Assembly (NCBI GenBank): GCA_910587995.1
Contig: CAJUNS010000006.1
Span: 13,742-77,741, forward strand
Origin: an uncultured Oscillospiraceae bacterium
GTDB lineage: Bacteria > Bacillota_A > Clostridia > Oscillospirales > Acutalibacteraceae
Length of the DNA stretch: 64,000 bases
Direction of reading: 5' to 3'
In this document: piece by piece, positions 22,863-31,660 of the stretch
Numbering within the stretch: the stretch's first letter is position 1
Layout of the letters: each line of letters starts with the position of its first letter
Position numbers and translations under genes: made by a program
Notes under the pieces: model-generated
What the model saw: the letters and a program-made list of their open reading frames with translations, nothing else
What the model was told of the DNA's origin: nothing
Database searches by the model: none

Positions 22863-24497
22863 TTAGGCTACAGGCTCCAAAGCATACACCTTGGTAAACT
22901 GCTCCCTCCGTTCCGGGGTCAGGTGATGGCTCACCAGAATCAGAGTCAGCTCAGGGTTTGCCAGCAGGCTTTTTTCCACAATGTCTGCGTTTTTCTGGTC
23001 TAAGGCGCTGGTGCCCTCGTCCACCAGCAGAAGGGAGCGGTTATGAATCAGCGCCCGGGCGATGGCCACCCGCTGCTTCTGTCCGCCGGAAAGGCTGCCG
23101 CCCTCTTCGCCCACAAGGGTGTCAAGGCCCTGGGGCATAGCGGCTAGGTCGCCTATCAGGGCGCTGTCCCGCAGGGCCTTTTCCATCTGCTCATGGGTGA
23201 AGGTTTCCCCCAGGGTGATGTTGTCCCGGATGGTGGTGTTGAACAGGAACACGTTCTGCTCAATGTAGCTCATCTGCTGCTGGAGCTGTTCCGGGGTGAA
23301 AGCCTTGGCGTCTTTGCCGTCAAAGCGGATGCTGCCATCATACTCCGGCAGCCAGCCCAGCAGCAGCTTCAAAAGGGTGGACTTCCCACAGCCGGAGGGT
23401 CCGGTGAGGGCATACTTGCCGCCCCTTTTAAACTGGAAGGAGGCGTTTTCCAGCACAGGCTTGCCCTCATACTGAAAGGACAGGCCTTCCACAGAAATGT
23501 TATCTTGAATGGGAGCCGGACACGCCGGGCTTTTGGCGGCGGGAGCCTCCCTAGAGGGCAGGGTGATTTTCTCAAAGAAGGGCTTTGCCGAGGAGAAAGA
23601 CAGCAGCAGGCCCGCGATGCTTCCCAGGGCGTTGTGGAACATGCCGCAGAGATTGCCCCCCGCGGCTAGAGAGCCCGGCTGGGTGTAGCCCCAAATGGCC
23701 AGCAGGCCCACCAGCCCGATGATCAGCACCTGGCAAAAAACATTGATACAGCCCACGCCAGAGTTTACAAAGCCCTTCACATAGGCCAGCCGGAACCGGG
23801 GCTTCTCAATTTGCTCGCTGGCTTGGCGGGAGCCCTCTGCGAACCGGCCCTCTCTGCCGAAGAACCGCAGCACATCCCGGCCGGCGAGAAGGTCCTTCCA
23901 GCTGCCGGTGGCGGCTGCCTGCTCTTGGGAGCAGACAGTGCCCAGGCGCTCCATCCGCTTATTGAACAGCTGGGGTACAAAGAGCATCACCACAGCTGTC
24001 ACAAGAGCCGCCAGCACCAGGGACCAGTGGATGGTCAAGAGGGCCAGCACGCTGAACACCCCCGTGGCGCCCATTTCCACCAGCTGAAAGAAAGGCCTCC
24101 AGGCCAAGGTCTCAATCTGATTGATGTCATTGGTAAACTGGGAGAGGTACTCTCCGGTGCTCTTGCTGTGGTACGCTTGGTGGTCCATGTGCAGGAGGGC
24201 GGCGGCAATGTCGCCCCTAACGGCATTGTTCAGTTTGCGGATGGCCCGGGCTTGCAGGATTTCCAGCACCACGCCGAGAGTCATCAGGCTGATCCAGATG
24301 CCTACAAGCAGAACCACCCACCGGAGCATCCCAGAAAGGCTCCCCTCAAACACAGCCTGGAACAGCTGGGCTGTGGCCAGGCTGGCCCCGGCTTGACCGC
24401 CGCAGACCACCAGCGTTGGGAGAGCCCCCAGCAGCACCGGCCAGCGGTGTTTTTTTAAGTAGTACGCCATCCCGGCGGCATCATTCGTTTTTCTCAT
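22863..24497 (-). CDS. ABC exporter half-transporter (membrane plus ATPase domains)
   Basis: A 544-residue fusion: six membrane segments in residues 1-310 (for example LLGALPTLVVCGGQAGASLA) and a C-terminal ATPase with Walker A GPSGCGKST, signature LSGGQKQRVAIARAL, Walker B LLLVDEGTSALD and H-loop VSHH. The EYLSQFTNDINQIE segment is the coupling-helix region of type IV exporters. It probably works as a homodimer, exporting a peptide, lipid or drug. ATG 24497 is chosen because GGAGG then lies 9 nt upstream; ATG 24506 would touch the ribosome binding site. It overlaps the XRE gene by 17 nt, so the regulator and transporter are coupled. Confidence 0.9.
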   Translation of the reverse strand: MRKTNDAAGMAYYLKKHRWPVLLGALPTLVVCGGQAGASLATAQLFQAVFEGSLSGMLRWVVLLVGIWISLMTLGVVLEILQARAIRKLNNAVRGDIAAALLHMDHQAYHSKSTGEYLSQFTNDINQIETLAWRPFFQLVEMGATGVFSVLALLTIHWSLVLAALVTAVVMLFVPQLFNKRMERLGTVCSQEQAAATGSWKDLLAGRDVLRFFGREGRFAEGSRQASEQIEKPRFRLAYVKGFVNSGVGCINVFCQVLIIGLVGLLAIWGYTQPGSLAAGGNLCGMFHNALGSIAGLLLSFSSAKPFFEKITLPSREAPAAKSPACPAPIQDNISVEGLSFQYEGKPVLENASFQFKRGGKYALTGPSGCGKSTLLKLLLGWLPEYDGSIRFDGKDAKAFTPEQLQQQMSYIEQNVFLFNTTIRDNITLGETFTHEQMEKALRDSALIGDLAAMPQGLDTLVGEEGGSLSGGQKQRVAIARALIHNRSLLLVDEGTSALDQKNADIVEKSLLANPELTLILVSHHLTPERREQFTKVYALEPVA

Positions 24498-25374
24498 AGC
24501 TGTCATCCTCCTGTTTTTTCCATTTTTCGCCCCTCAAGAGGGGAACCTCATCGTCGTAGAAATAGGTGTAGTTTATTCCGGTCTGCATAAAGCTTTGGGC
24601 GGCATGCAGCAGGGGCACCAGGTTGATGGGCTCTGTCAGCTGGCAAACCTTTACCTCTCCATCCTCCAGCTCCATCTTCATGGAATGGAGTACGCTCATG
24701 GATTCCAGCTCCTCCAGCTTCTCAATAAGTTCGTCCACTGGAATGTCCAGCTGTTTTGCCACTACGCTGGGCGCGAAGAACTGGGGCTTCCTGCGGTGAA
24801 GCTCCTCGATCAGCTCCAAATAGCCGGGTTTTGCCAAGAGGCCAAACAGCCTGCGGAAGTCCTCCATAGGCGCAAGGTACGCGGTGTAGCCCTCCTTCGG
24901 CTCAGGCCAGAGGGTGACAAAGCTCATGTTCTCCGCCTGCACGCCCAGCAGGCTCCCGCCCTCGCGCCTGATCTGGGTATACATCAGCTGGGTTTTCCCC
25001 TGGTAATGGACCTGGCAGTTTTTGATATATTCCAGCTTTGGCATTTCCAGATTCCCGGGCAGGAAACAGTAAATCAGCGACAATACCAACCTGCATAGCC
25101 GCGCCATCCGCTCCCTTTCCGGGAAACCCCGCAGCCAGCCGCCCACAACTTCCGGCACGTCCAGCCGGTCTCCGCTTTCCAGCCCGAACAGCGCGTCGAT
25201 GCTTACCCCCAGCTGCTGGGCCAGCACCGGCAGCAGCTCCACGTCCGGCGCGCCGCCCTTCTCCCACTTGCCCACCGCCTGGGAAGATACCCCGCACAGC
25301 TTGCCCAGCTGCTCCTGGGTCAGGCCCCGCTCCTTCCGCAGCGCGGCAATGCGTTCGCTCAATATACTTGGCAT
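24481..25374 (-). CDS. XRE-family transcriptional regulator with a large C-terminal domain
   Basis: A 297-residue protein. Residues 5-62 form a Cro/C1-type helix-turn-helix (LRKERGLTQEQLGKLCGVSS, QAVGKWEKGGAPDVELLPVL). The remaining 230 residues have no recognised ligand domain; a segment near SVVAKQLDIPVDELIEKLEELESMSV looks like a second small helical or winged-helix fold, so ligand sensing or dimerisation there is plausible. It is cotranscribed with the ABC exporter (overlap 17 nt), which it presumably controls. The promoter at 25407-25435 overlaps inverted GGTTGTATT/AATACAACC repeats that could be its operator. Confidence 0.85.
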   Translation of the reverse strand: MPSILSERIAALRKERGLTQEQLGKLCGVSSQAVGKWEKGGAPDVELLPVLAQQLGVSIDALFGLESGDRLDVPEVVGGWLRGFPERERMARLCRLVLSLIYCFLPGNLEMPKLEYIKNCQVHYQGKTQLMYTQIRREGGSLLGVQAENMSFVTLWPEPKEGYTAYLAPMEDFRRLFGLLAKPGYLELIEELHRRKPQFFAPSVVAKQLDIPVDELIEKLEELESMSVLHSMKMELEDGEVKVCQLTEPINLVPLLHAAQSFMQTGINYTYFYDDEVPLLRGEKWKKQEDDSYEKNE

Positions 25375-25400
25375 ATGGCCACCATCCTCTCTTGTGTTCT

Positions 25401-25462
25401 GGTTGTATTATAGCAAAAGCATTGGTTGGATTCAAGCGAGGTGGTTTTGTGCAAATACAACC
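25401..25462. promoter_or_regulatory. promoter of the XRE/ABC operon with flanking inverted repeats
   Basis: Minus-strand promoter: TTGAAT (25435-25430), 17-bp spacer, TATAAT (25412-25407). GGTTGTATT at 25401-25409 and AATACAACC at 25454-25462 are exact inverted repeats bracketing it, one of them overlapping the -10 box. Autoregulation by the XRE protein is inferred. Confidence 0.65.
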
Positions 25463-25536
25463 AATGGTTTCAAAGCGGAGGCGGAAGCCTGACGCCGCGC
25501 TTTTGGAGGCCGGTTCTGGCCCCGGTGGAATGGGGC

Positions 25537-25565
25537 TTGCATTTCCTCCGGTTTTTCACTATAAT
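25537..25565 (+). promoter_or_regulatory. sigma-A promoter of the FNT channel gene
   Basis: TTGCAT (25537-25542), 17-bp spacer, TATAAT (25560-25565). Confidence 0.82.
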
Positions 25566-25591
25566 GGGGAAAAAGGGAAGAGGGTGTCTGT

Positions 25592-26215
25592 ATGAAAAAA
25601 CTGGTGGTGTTTCTCTACGCGGTGCTGGCGGGAGTGGCGATCTCCATTGGGGGCGTGGTCAATCTGGCCAGCGACAGCAAACCGGTGGGAGCGGCGCTGT
25701 TTTCTGTTGGGCTGTTCGCGGTGTGTACCCTGGGGCTGAATCTGTTCACGGGCAAAATCTGTTACGTGTTCGACAACCCGCCCGCCTATGCCGGAGACTG
25801 TGCCCTGATCTGGCTGGGCAATCTGGCGGGGGCCCTGCTGGCGGGGCAGGCCCTGCGGCTGACCCGTCTGACCGGAGCGGTGGAAAAAGCGGCGGGCCTG
25901 AGCCAGACCAAGCTTTCGGACGGGCCATTAAGCATTTTTCTCCTGGCGGTTTTCTGCAATATTCTGATTTTCCTCGCGGTGGAAAGCTACAAAAACAACC
26001 CCCACCAACTGGGGAAGTACTTAGGCCTTTTTTTAGGTGTGGTGGTGTTTGTGGCGGCAGGATTTGAGCATTGTGTGGCAAACATGTTCTACTTCACCGC
26101 CGGAGGGGCCTGGAGCCCCCAAGCGGCTTGGTATATGGTGCTGATGACCCTGGGCAACGGGGTGGGCGGCGTAATTTTTCCCCTGTGCGGAAAGCTGAAA
26201 AAGCGGTACGGCTGA
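25592..26215 (+). CDS. formate/nitrite transporter (FNT) family channel
   Basis: A 207-residue, all-helical membrane protein with about six segments. FNT marks include the broken-helix loops (LNLFTGKICYVF, VFCNILIFLAV) and the late GFEHCVANMFYF with the conserved His that protonates the substrate. FNT channels form pentamers and pass formate, nitrite, hydrosulfide or short-chain acids. At 207 residues it is shorter than FocA (about 280), with short termini, as in many clostridial members. The substrate is not certain. It has its own promoter and a terminator after it. Confidence 0.9.
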   Translation: MKKLVVFLYAVLAGVAISIGGVVNLASDSKPVGAALFSVGLFAVCTLGLNLFTGKICYVFDNPPAYAGDCALIWLGNLAGALLAGQALRLTRLTGAVEKAAGLSQTKLSDGPLSIFLLAVFCNILIFLAVESYKNNPHQLGKYLGLFLGVVVFVAAGFEHCVANMFYFTAGGAWSPQAAWYMVLMTLGNGVGGVIFPLCGKLKKRYG

Positions 26216-26243
26216 TTTTTTCGAGTGCGGCTGAAAGAACGCG

Positions 26244-26280
26244 AAAAAGCGGGACTCCCCTGTAAGGAGGCCCGCTTTTT
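26244..26280. terminator. bidirectional terminator between FNT and pentapeptide genes
   Basis: AAAAAGCGGG (26244-26253) pairs with CCCGCTTTTT (26271-26280). Confidence 0.85.
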
Positions 26281-26309
26281 GCGTGTATTCAAAGTCGGAG
26301 GCGCGGATT

Positions 26310-26894
26310 CTATTCAATCACAATGCCCAGGCTGGCCAGCATGCTGGTTACCTCTGGGTAGCGGAACAGGGCGCCTTTCAATTTGTTGGTCAGCGCGTCG
26401 ATTTTGTAGCCGGAAGCACCCCGGAAGTCGGCCTTGCGCAGGTCGCAGCGAAAGAACTCGGTGCCCTCTAAGGGACAGCCGGAAAAATTGCTTTCGGTCA
26501 GGTCGCAGTCCGCGAAGAGGGAGCCGGTGAGCGCGGAGCCCAAAAAGGAGAATTTTCGCAGGGGGACCTCGGTGAAGAAATTGTATTTCAGCTGGCAGTT
26601 TTCAATTTTATCAATGGGCTCGCCAAAGCCGTTCATGGGCAGCAGTAGGCTCCAGTTCACATTGGTCAGCTCACAGTGGTCCAGCTCTAAAAAGCGGACC
26701 TCAGACTGGTCGCACACAGGCTCGAGGATTTTGCAGCCGGAGAACCGGCACTCGGAAAAAGAGCAGTGGGAAAGGCGGCAGCGCTCGAAGGAGCAGCCCT
26801 GAAATTGGCAGTCCACAAAGCGCAGGCCCTGCCAGCTTTCTTCCACGAAGCTGAGATTTTCGAAACATTCTCCCTCAAAGTATGAAGTTTCCAT
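26310..26894 (-). CDS. pentapeptide-repeat protein
   Basis: A 194-residue protein built from A(D/N)LxX-type repeats in two blocks: residues 5-75 (CQFQGCSFERCRLSHCSFSE) and 118-160 (LFADCDLTESNFSGCPLEGT), separated by a non-repeat insert. This gives a right-handed quadrilateral beta-helix, as in Qnr/MfpA proteins that mimic DNA. Whether it protects gyrase is unknown; most clostridial members are uncharacterised. AGGAGG stands 6 nt before ATG 26894. Confidence 0.9.
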   Translation of the reverse strand: METSYFEGECFENLSFVEESWQGLRFVDCQFQGCSFERCRLSHCSFSECRFSGCKILEPVCDQSEVRFLELDHCELTNVNWSLLLPMNGFGEPIDKIENCQLKYNFFTEVPLRKFSFLGSALTGSLFADCDLTESNFSGCPLEGTEFFRCDLRKADFRGASGYKIDALTNKLKGALFRYPEVTSMLASLGIVIE

Positions 26895-26968
26895 GTGGGT
26901 CCTCCTAAATGAAAAGTCCAGAGCGGCGGCCGTTGATCACGGCTGGCCGCCCCTCCGGCGTGATGTTT

Positions 26969-27502
26969 TTATAAATATTCCGATTCCGGAAACTCCGCTT
27001 TTGCCGCGGCCCAGTCATAGTTCCGCAGCTCGCCCCGGCATTCCAGGGCCGGGTAGTCCCATTGGCGCAGCACCTCAAAGGTCCCAATGGCCAGAGAATT
27101 GGCCAGGTTCAGGCTTCGCGCGCCGCCCAGCATGGGGATGCGCACACAGCGCTCCGGGTGGCGCACCAGCAGTTCTTCCGGCAGGCCGGCGGATTCCTTG
27201 CCAAAAAACAGGTAGCAGCCGTCCGGGTAGACCGGGTCTGAGTGGCGCAGCTGGGCTTTGGTGGAGAAAAAGAAAAAATTGCCAGTGTTTTTTTGGAAGA
27301 AAGCGGAGAGGCTATCGTATTGAAAGAGGGAGAGATAGCGCCAGTAATCCAGTCCGGCATGGCGGAGCTTTTTATCATCGGGCCGAAACCCCATGGGGCC
27401 CACCAGATGAAGGGCGGCGCCGGTCACGGCGCAGGTGCGGGCGATGTTTCCGGTGTTTTGGGGAATTTCCGGCTCCACCAAAACGATGTTAAGAGAGGGC
27501 AT
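26969..27502 (-). CDS. trmL: tRNA (cytidine(34)-2'-O)-methyltransferase TrmL
   Basis: A 177-residue SPOUT methyltransferase with the TrmL/YibK signature: NIVLVEPEIPQNTGNIARTC at the N-terminus, FGKESAGLPEELL as motif 2 and MLGGARSLNLANSLAIG as motif 3, which forms the trefoil-knot SAM pocket. It methylates the wobble ribose of tRNA-Leu isoacceptors. The length is standard. AGGTGATG lies before ATG 27502. It diverges from the small-protein gene at 27804/27867. Confidence 0.94.
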   Translation of the reverse strand: MPSLNIVLVEPEIPQNTGNIARTCAVTGAALHLVGPMGFRPDDKKLRHAGLDYWRYLSLFQYDSLSAFFQKNTGNFFFFSTKAQLRHSDPVYPDGCYLFFGKESAGLPEELLVRHPERCVRIPMLGGARSLNLANSLAIGTFEVLRQWDYPALECRGELRNYDWAAAKAEFPESEYL

Positions 27503-27561
27503 AGCATCACCTGAAATTTTAAATATTACTCCGACAGCTAAAAGTAAGCAATGTGCGCGGT

Positions 27562-27700
27562 CCAGGTGCGTTAGGCACCTGGCGGATTCTTAAGGCAGAG
27601 CCTTAAGCCGCCGGAGGCCAAACCGTATAAAAAGGGCCGCAGGCCCCCTCGGGGCGACTTGGCGGAGCCAACGTCATAAGTCCCGACCCCGGTACCGGCA
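27562..27700. other. cluster of consecutive short hairpins, possible structured RNA leader
   Basis: Successive inverted repeats: CCAGGTGC/GCACCTGG (27562-27582), GGCGG-CTTAAGGC-AGA-GCCTTAAG-CCGCC (27581-27612), GGGCC-GCA-GGCCC (27634-27646), TTGGC-GGA-GCCAA (27659-27671) and the palindrome CGGTACCG near 27692. Several have three-base loops. It fills the gap before the small-protein gene. I could not match it to a known riboswitch or ncRNA. Confidence 0.45.
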
Positions 27701-27803
27701 GAGTCTTTAAAAGCACCCCGAAAAAGCCAGCCCAAGCATCCAGCGCCGCAGAAGCGCCTTTGCCGGAATCCCCCACGAATAAACCCCCAAGGAGGCGGGA
27801 AAA

Positions 27804-28058
27804 ATGACCCTGACAGCAGTATTCAAGCTGCTTCATTTCCTAATGATACTCGGGAGGTGTCACGCAATGTACAAGCAGACCATGAGCGTAGCCAAGGGCG
27901 TTGGCATGGGTATTCTGGCCGGCGCGGCTGTGGCGGCCTTGAGCACCAAGGCCATGAACGGCAGCCACCGCAAGGCGGCCCACATGAAGAAGAACGCCAG
28001 CAAGGCCATCCACACCGTGGGCAACATCATCGGGGATATGGAAAAGATCCTCAAGTGA
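27804..28058 (+). CDS. small conserved protein with two possible starts
   Basis: The core from ATG 27867 is 63 residues (MYKQTMSVAKGVGMGILAGA...), with a glycine/alanine-rich membrane-like segment at residues 8-28 and a basic amphipathic C-terminus (HMKKNASKAIHTVGNIIGDM). It resembles the small YtxH-like clostridial proteins of unknown function. GGAGG (27853-27857) precedes that start by 9 nt. A second in-frame ATG at 27804 also has AAGGAGG 8 nt upstream and would add 21 hydrophobic residues (MTLTAVFKLLHFLMILGRCH). The shorter form is the likelier conserved product; both may be made. Confidence 0.7.
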   Translation: MTLTAVFKLLHFLMILGRCHAMYKQTMSVAKGVGMGILAGAAVAALSTKAMNGSHRKAAHMKKNASKAIHTVGNIIGDMEKILK

Positions 28059-28076
28059 GCGCGGCGTAAGGGCAGG

Positions 28077-28107
28077 GCGGGAAGCGGCAAGGCTTCCCGC
28101 TTTTTTT
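28077..28107 (+). terminator. terminator of the small-protein gene
   Basis: GCGGGAAGC (28077-28085) pairs with GCTTCCCGC (28092-28100), followed by seven Ts. Confidence 0.9.
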
Positions 28108-29734
28108 ATTGGTCCCACTCCGGCTGGGAGAGCTTTTGGTACAGGACTCCGTTGTAATATTTGTCCTCCCGGAACTCTCCATCAAAGACAACGCCGCCAT
28201 TTTCGTCAAACTGTGTGCCGTGGCCATGGCGCTTGCCGTTTTGCCAGCTTCCATAGTAGAGCAGCCGCCCTTCCCGGTCAAAGGCCGAGCCCAGGCCCGT
28301 AGCCTCGCCGCCGGACCACTGCCCCACAAACACCGTGCCGTTCTGGCCGTTGATGACCACCCCGGCCCCTTCCTTTTTGCCGTTTTCCACCCGGCCGCTG
28401 TAGCGCAGATTGCCCTGAGCGTCAAACAGCGCCACCAGCCCGTCCGGCTGGCCGTTGGACCAATGGGCCACATGCATGGCGTGGTCGCTGTCCCGAAAGG
28501 ACACCCCGGGACCATCCCGGCGGTCGTCCTTCCAGAAGCCGGCATAGCACAGGGACCCGTCCTTATAGTAATGGGCCCCAAAGCCGTGGCGCTTGCCCTC
28601 CAGGTAGTCGCCCTCGTAGGAGGTGAGGCCCCCTGGCTGCTGGGTGCGGCCCCGGCCGGTGAGGTTGGAGGCTGCTTCCGGCTCTTGGGAAGCTTCCCTG
28701 GGTATGGCTTCCCCGGCCAATTGGGCTTCCGCCAAAATTTCTTCCAAAGCCCCGTCCGGGCCGGAGGCGGCTTCTTCCCGCTCCAAAGGCGGGTCCTCCG
28801 CCAAGCTGGGGGAGGCTTCTTCCAGCTGCTCTGAGGAAGCGCCGGCTTCCTCGGGCCCTTCTTCCGGCTCAGGCGTTTCCGGGCCGGTGGACTCCGCCTC
28901 TGCCGCATTTGTGGGCTCAGAGGCTTCCGCAGGCTCCGCCTGTGGGGCTTCGGATGCCTCCTGGGCGGGTTTGGACTCCGGGGCTGTCTGATCCGGCTGA
29001 ATTTTGGCGTATTCCTCCAAGCTGGTAAAGGTAATGTTCGCGTCTCCGTCCTGTACCAGCTCGCCCTCCTTAATCTCCCAGGCGGGCATCAGCACCATGG
29101 TGCCGCCGGTGCCGTTGGCTGCGGCCTCCTGCCGGGCCTGGGCCTGACTTTGGGGGCAGCAGCATAGCTCCCCCTTGGTGGTGAGAAGCACCAGCAGGGG
29201 CTGGCCCAGCTGGGCGTCGGCCAAGCTCTGCTCCGCCGTGCCGGACTGATAGGGGGCGGGGTAGAGGGGGCTGCTGTGGAAGTCCTTGCGCTGGTTGTCC
29301 CAGTCCAGCCGGTCAATAAGGCCAGGACCTTGGCTGAGGGCAAAAGCCACCCGGGGCACCGAGGAATTCCAGGGCTCATAATATTCGCTTTTCTGCCAGC
29401 GCTGCTCCTGGTCAAAGTAGATCCGGCTGACAATGGCCCCGTGCAGGTCCCGGACCACCACCAGCCAGCCCTCGCCGGTGCGGAAAGCCTCTTCCAGGGT
29501 GACCCCGCCCCCGGCGGCTCCGGCGGCTTTTTTCTCCCAAAACATACTCCGGCGGGCGATGCGGCCCCGCAGCCTGCCGGAAAAACCCTTTACCGTGGAG
29601 CTTTTTCCCGCCCGCACCGGCTTGCGGCCATTGGTGAGGAATTCCCTGCGGGCCAGGGCCAGTTCGCCCCGCAGCCCGTCCAGGCCCTCCCGCAGGGGAA
29701 AGCACACCCAGCAGATGTCAAAAATTCGTTCCAT
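28106..29734 (-). CDS. MORN-repeat protein
   Basis: A 542-residue protein in three parts. Residues 1-240 are a globular domain that I do not recognise. Residues 245-375 are an acidic, low-complexity linker (Glu/Ala/Pro-rich, for example EAPQAEPAEASEPTNAAEAE). Residues 378-525 are at least six MORN-like repeats (YEGDYLEGKRHGFGAHYYKD, YGSWQNGKRHGHGTQFDENG). MORN strands form a beta-sheet scaffold that binds lipids or proteins. No signal peptide or membrane segment. A short spacing to GCGAGG precedes ATG 29734. It stands downstream of prfC on the same strand but 226 nt away, so it is probably separate. Function unknown. Confidence 0.85.
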   Translation of the reverse strand: MERIFDICWVCFPLREGLDGLRGELALARREFLTNGRKPVRAGKSSTVKGFSGRLRGRIARRSMFWEKKAAGAAGGGVTLEEAFRTGEGWLVVVRDLHGAIVSRIYFDQEQRWQKSEYYEPWNSSVPRVAFALSQGPGLIDRLDWDNQRKDFHSSPLYPAPYQSGTAEQSLADAQLGQPLLVLLTTKGELCCCPQSQAQARQEAAANGTGGTMVLMPAWEIKEGELVQDGDANITFTSLEEYAKIQPDQTAPESKPAQEASEAPQAEPAEASEPTNAAEAESTGPETPEPEEGPEEAGASSEQLEEASPSLAEDPPLEREEAASGPDGALEEILAEAQLAGEAIPREASQEPEAASNLTGRGRTQQPGGLTSYEGDYLEGKRHGFGAHYYKDGSLCYAGFWKDDRRDGPGVSFRDSDHAMHVAHWSNGQPDGLVALFDAQGNLRYSGRVENGKKEGAGVVINGQNGTVFVGQWSGGEATGLGSAFDREGRLLYYGSWQNGKRHGHGTQFDENGGVVFDGEFREDKYYNGVLYQKLSQPEWDQ

Positions 29735-29847
29735 ACCCTCGCTCCCTCATTCTATTAAGAAAATAAGACCCTTGCTCCCAAGCCGGAACGCACAGCGCGC
29801 GCCGGGATGTTCTGGAAAGTAACGCGGCTGGCGTTCAACCCCAAACG

Positions 29848-29901
29848 CCGCGGCCCTTATAAGCTTTTCCGGCCGCGCTTAGGGGGCCGCGGAGCTTTTT
29901 T
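29848..29901 (+). terminator. GC-rich hairpin with T-run between MORN and prfC genes
   Basis: CCGCGGCCC (29848-29856) pairs with GGGCCGCGG (29884-29892), with Ts on the plus strand at 29896-29901. No plus-strand gene precedes it, so its use is unclear. Confidence 0.4.
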
Positions 29902-29955
29902 ACCTTGCGCGCGGTCAGCTTTCACTGAACTCAGCTCTCACTACTCGCTGCACCT

Positions 29956-29977
29956 GAGTTCAGCTCTCGCTGAACTC
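29956..29977 (-). terminator. hairpin overlapping the prfC stop codon
   Basis: GAGTTCAGC/GCTGAACTC, a perfect 9-bp stem with a 4-nt loop, contains the TGA stop of prfC. A second, imperfect copy of the same arms (GAACTCAGC/TGAGTTCA) lies immediately downstream. There is no U-run, so it may stabilise the mRNA end rather than terminate. Confidence 0.5.
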
Positions 29978-31558
29978 GGACAGTATCAGCCCCTCGTTGC
30001 GCTCCAGGGCCCAGTTGATGCTCCACTGGTTGGCGAAGAGCAGCAGGTACCGCCCCCGCAGGTCCTGGACCTTTTTGGTGTCTGAGGTCAGGTTCAGCTT
30101 TTTCAAGGCCTGTTCGTCCATGTCCTCATTGCCGATCCACCGGATGAAGGAGTAGGGGAGGGTCTGCATGAGGATATCCACATTGTACTCGTTCTCCATG
30201 CGGTACTGGAACACGTCAAACTGCAGGCTGCCCACCACGCCCACAATCACTTCTTCCATGCCCGAGGCAATCTCCTGGAAAATCTGAATCGCGCCTTCTT
30301 GGGCGATCTGGTTGGCGCCTTTGACAAACTGCTTGCGCTTCATAGTGTCCTTTTGGCGCACCAGGCTGAACAGCTCCGGGGCGAAGGTGGGGATGCCCTC
30401 GAATTTCAGCTTTTTTCCCGGCGCGCAGAGGGTGTCGCCAATGGAGAAGATGCCCGGGTCAAAAATGCCGATGATGTCTCCCGCGTAGGCTTCGTCGATG
30501 ATTTCCCGGCTTTGGGCCATAATCTGCTGGGGCTGGGCCAGTTTAATCTTCCGGCCGTTGTGCTCCACCTCCATGCCCTTTTCAAATTTGCCGCTGCAAA
30601 TGCGGATAAAGGCGATGCGGTCCCGGTGGGCCTTGTTCATGTTGGCTTGAATTTTAAAGACAAAAGCGGAGAAGGCCGGGTCAAAGGGGTCTACCGCGCC
30701 GCTGGCGGTTTTTCGGGCCAGAGGCGGGGGCGTCAGCCGGAGGAAGTCCTCCAAAAAGGGCTCCACGCCAAAGTTGGTCAAAGCCGAGCCGAAAAACACC
30801 GGCGAAAGCTTGCCGTGGCGGACCTTATCCAAATCAAACTCATAGCCCGCGCCGTCCAGCAGCTCCACATCGTCCTTTAAGGTTTCATAGAGATAGGGGC
30901 CAATGGCGGTTTCCAGGCCGGGGTCGTCCAAAGAGTAATCCTCTTCCTCTACCTCCCGGCGTCCCGCGCCGCTCTCTTCGGGCACAAAGCGGAGCACCCG
31001 GTTTTTGCCCCGGTCGTACACGCCTTTAAAGTCCACGCCGGAGCCAATGGGCCAGTTCATGGGGTAGGTGCCAATGCCCAGCTCCTTCTCAATCTCGTCC
31101 AGCAGGTCGTAAGGGCTGCGGGCGTCCCGGTCCAGCTTGTTGATGAAGGTGAAAATGGGAATATCCCGCATAACGCAGACCTTAAAAAGCTTGCGGGTCT
31201 GGGCCTCCACGCCCTTTGAGGCGTCGATGACCATTACGGCGGAGTCCGCGGCCATTAGGGTGCGGTAGGTGTCTTCCGAGAAATCCTGGTGGCCGGGGGT
31301 GTCCAAAATGTTGATGCAGTATCCGTCATACTGAAACTGCATGACCGAGGAGGTGACGGAAATGCCCCGCTGCTTTTCAATCTCCATCCAGTCGGAGACC
31401 GCGTGGCGGGAGTTGCGCTTGCCCTTGACCATGCCGGCCAGGGTAATGGCGCCGCCGTAAAGGAGGAATTTTTCGGTTAAGGTAGTTTTGCCCGCGTCGG
31501 GGTGGGAAATAATGGCAAAGGTCCGGCGGCGGGTGATTTCGGTTTTCATATCAGGCAA
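29960..31558 (-). CDS. prfC: peptide chain release factor 3
   Basis: A 532-residue GTPase that recycles RF1/RF2 from the ribosome after termination. G-domain motifs: G1 SHPDAGKTTLTEK, G2 QRGISVTSSVM, G3 LDTPGHQDFSEDTYRTL and G4 INKLDRDARSP. These are followed by the RF3-specific beta-barrel and C-terminal domain (GALERNEGLILSEF-like end). The length is standard. The start is TTG 31558: AAGGA lies 9 nt before it, whereas the internal ATG at 31549 would be too far. Promoter at 31661-31689. Confidence 0.96.
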   Translation of the reverse strand: MPDMKTEITRRRTFAIISHPDAGKTTLTEKFLLYGGAITLAGMVKGKRNSRHAVSDWMEIEKQRGISVTSSVMQFQYDGYCINILDTPGHQDFSEDTYRTLMAADSAVMVIDASKGVEAQTRKLFKVCVMRDIPIFTFINKLDRDARSPYDLLDEIEKELGIGTYPMNWPIGSGVDFKGVYDRGKNRVLRFVPEESGAGRREVEEEDYSLDDPGLETAIGPYLYETLKDDVELLDGAGYEFDLDKVRHGKLSPVFFGSALTNFGVEPFLEDFLRLTPPPLARKTASGAVDPFDPAFSAFVFKIQANMNKAHRDRIAFIRICSGKFEKGMEVEHNGRKIKLAQPQQIMAQSREIIDEAYAGDIIGIFDPGIFSIGDTLCAPGKKLKFEGIPTFAPELFSLVRQKDTMKRKQFVKGANQIAQEGAIQIFQEIASGMEEVIVGVVGSLQFDVFQYRMENEYNVDILMQTLPYSFIRWIGNEDMDEQALKKLNLTSDTKKVQDLRGRYLLLFANQWSINWALERNEGLILSEFSES

Positions 31559-31660
31559 AGCAAGCCATCCTTTCTGGGGTAAAGTGGTGGTAGGGGACGG
31601 GGTGGCGGTTTACATGGGCAGAGGCCTCCTCCGGCGTGGAAATAGGTAGGGATATGGGAT

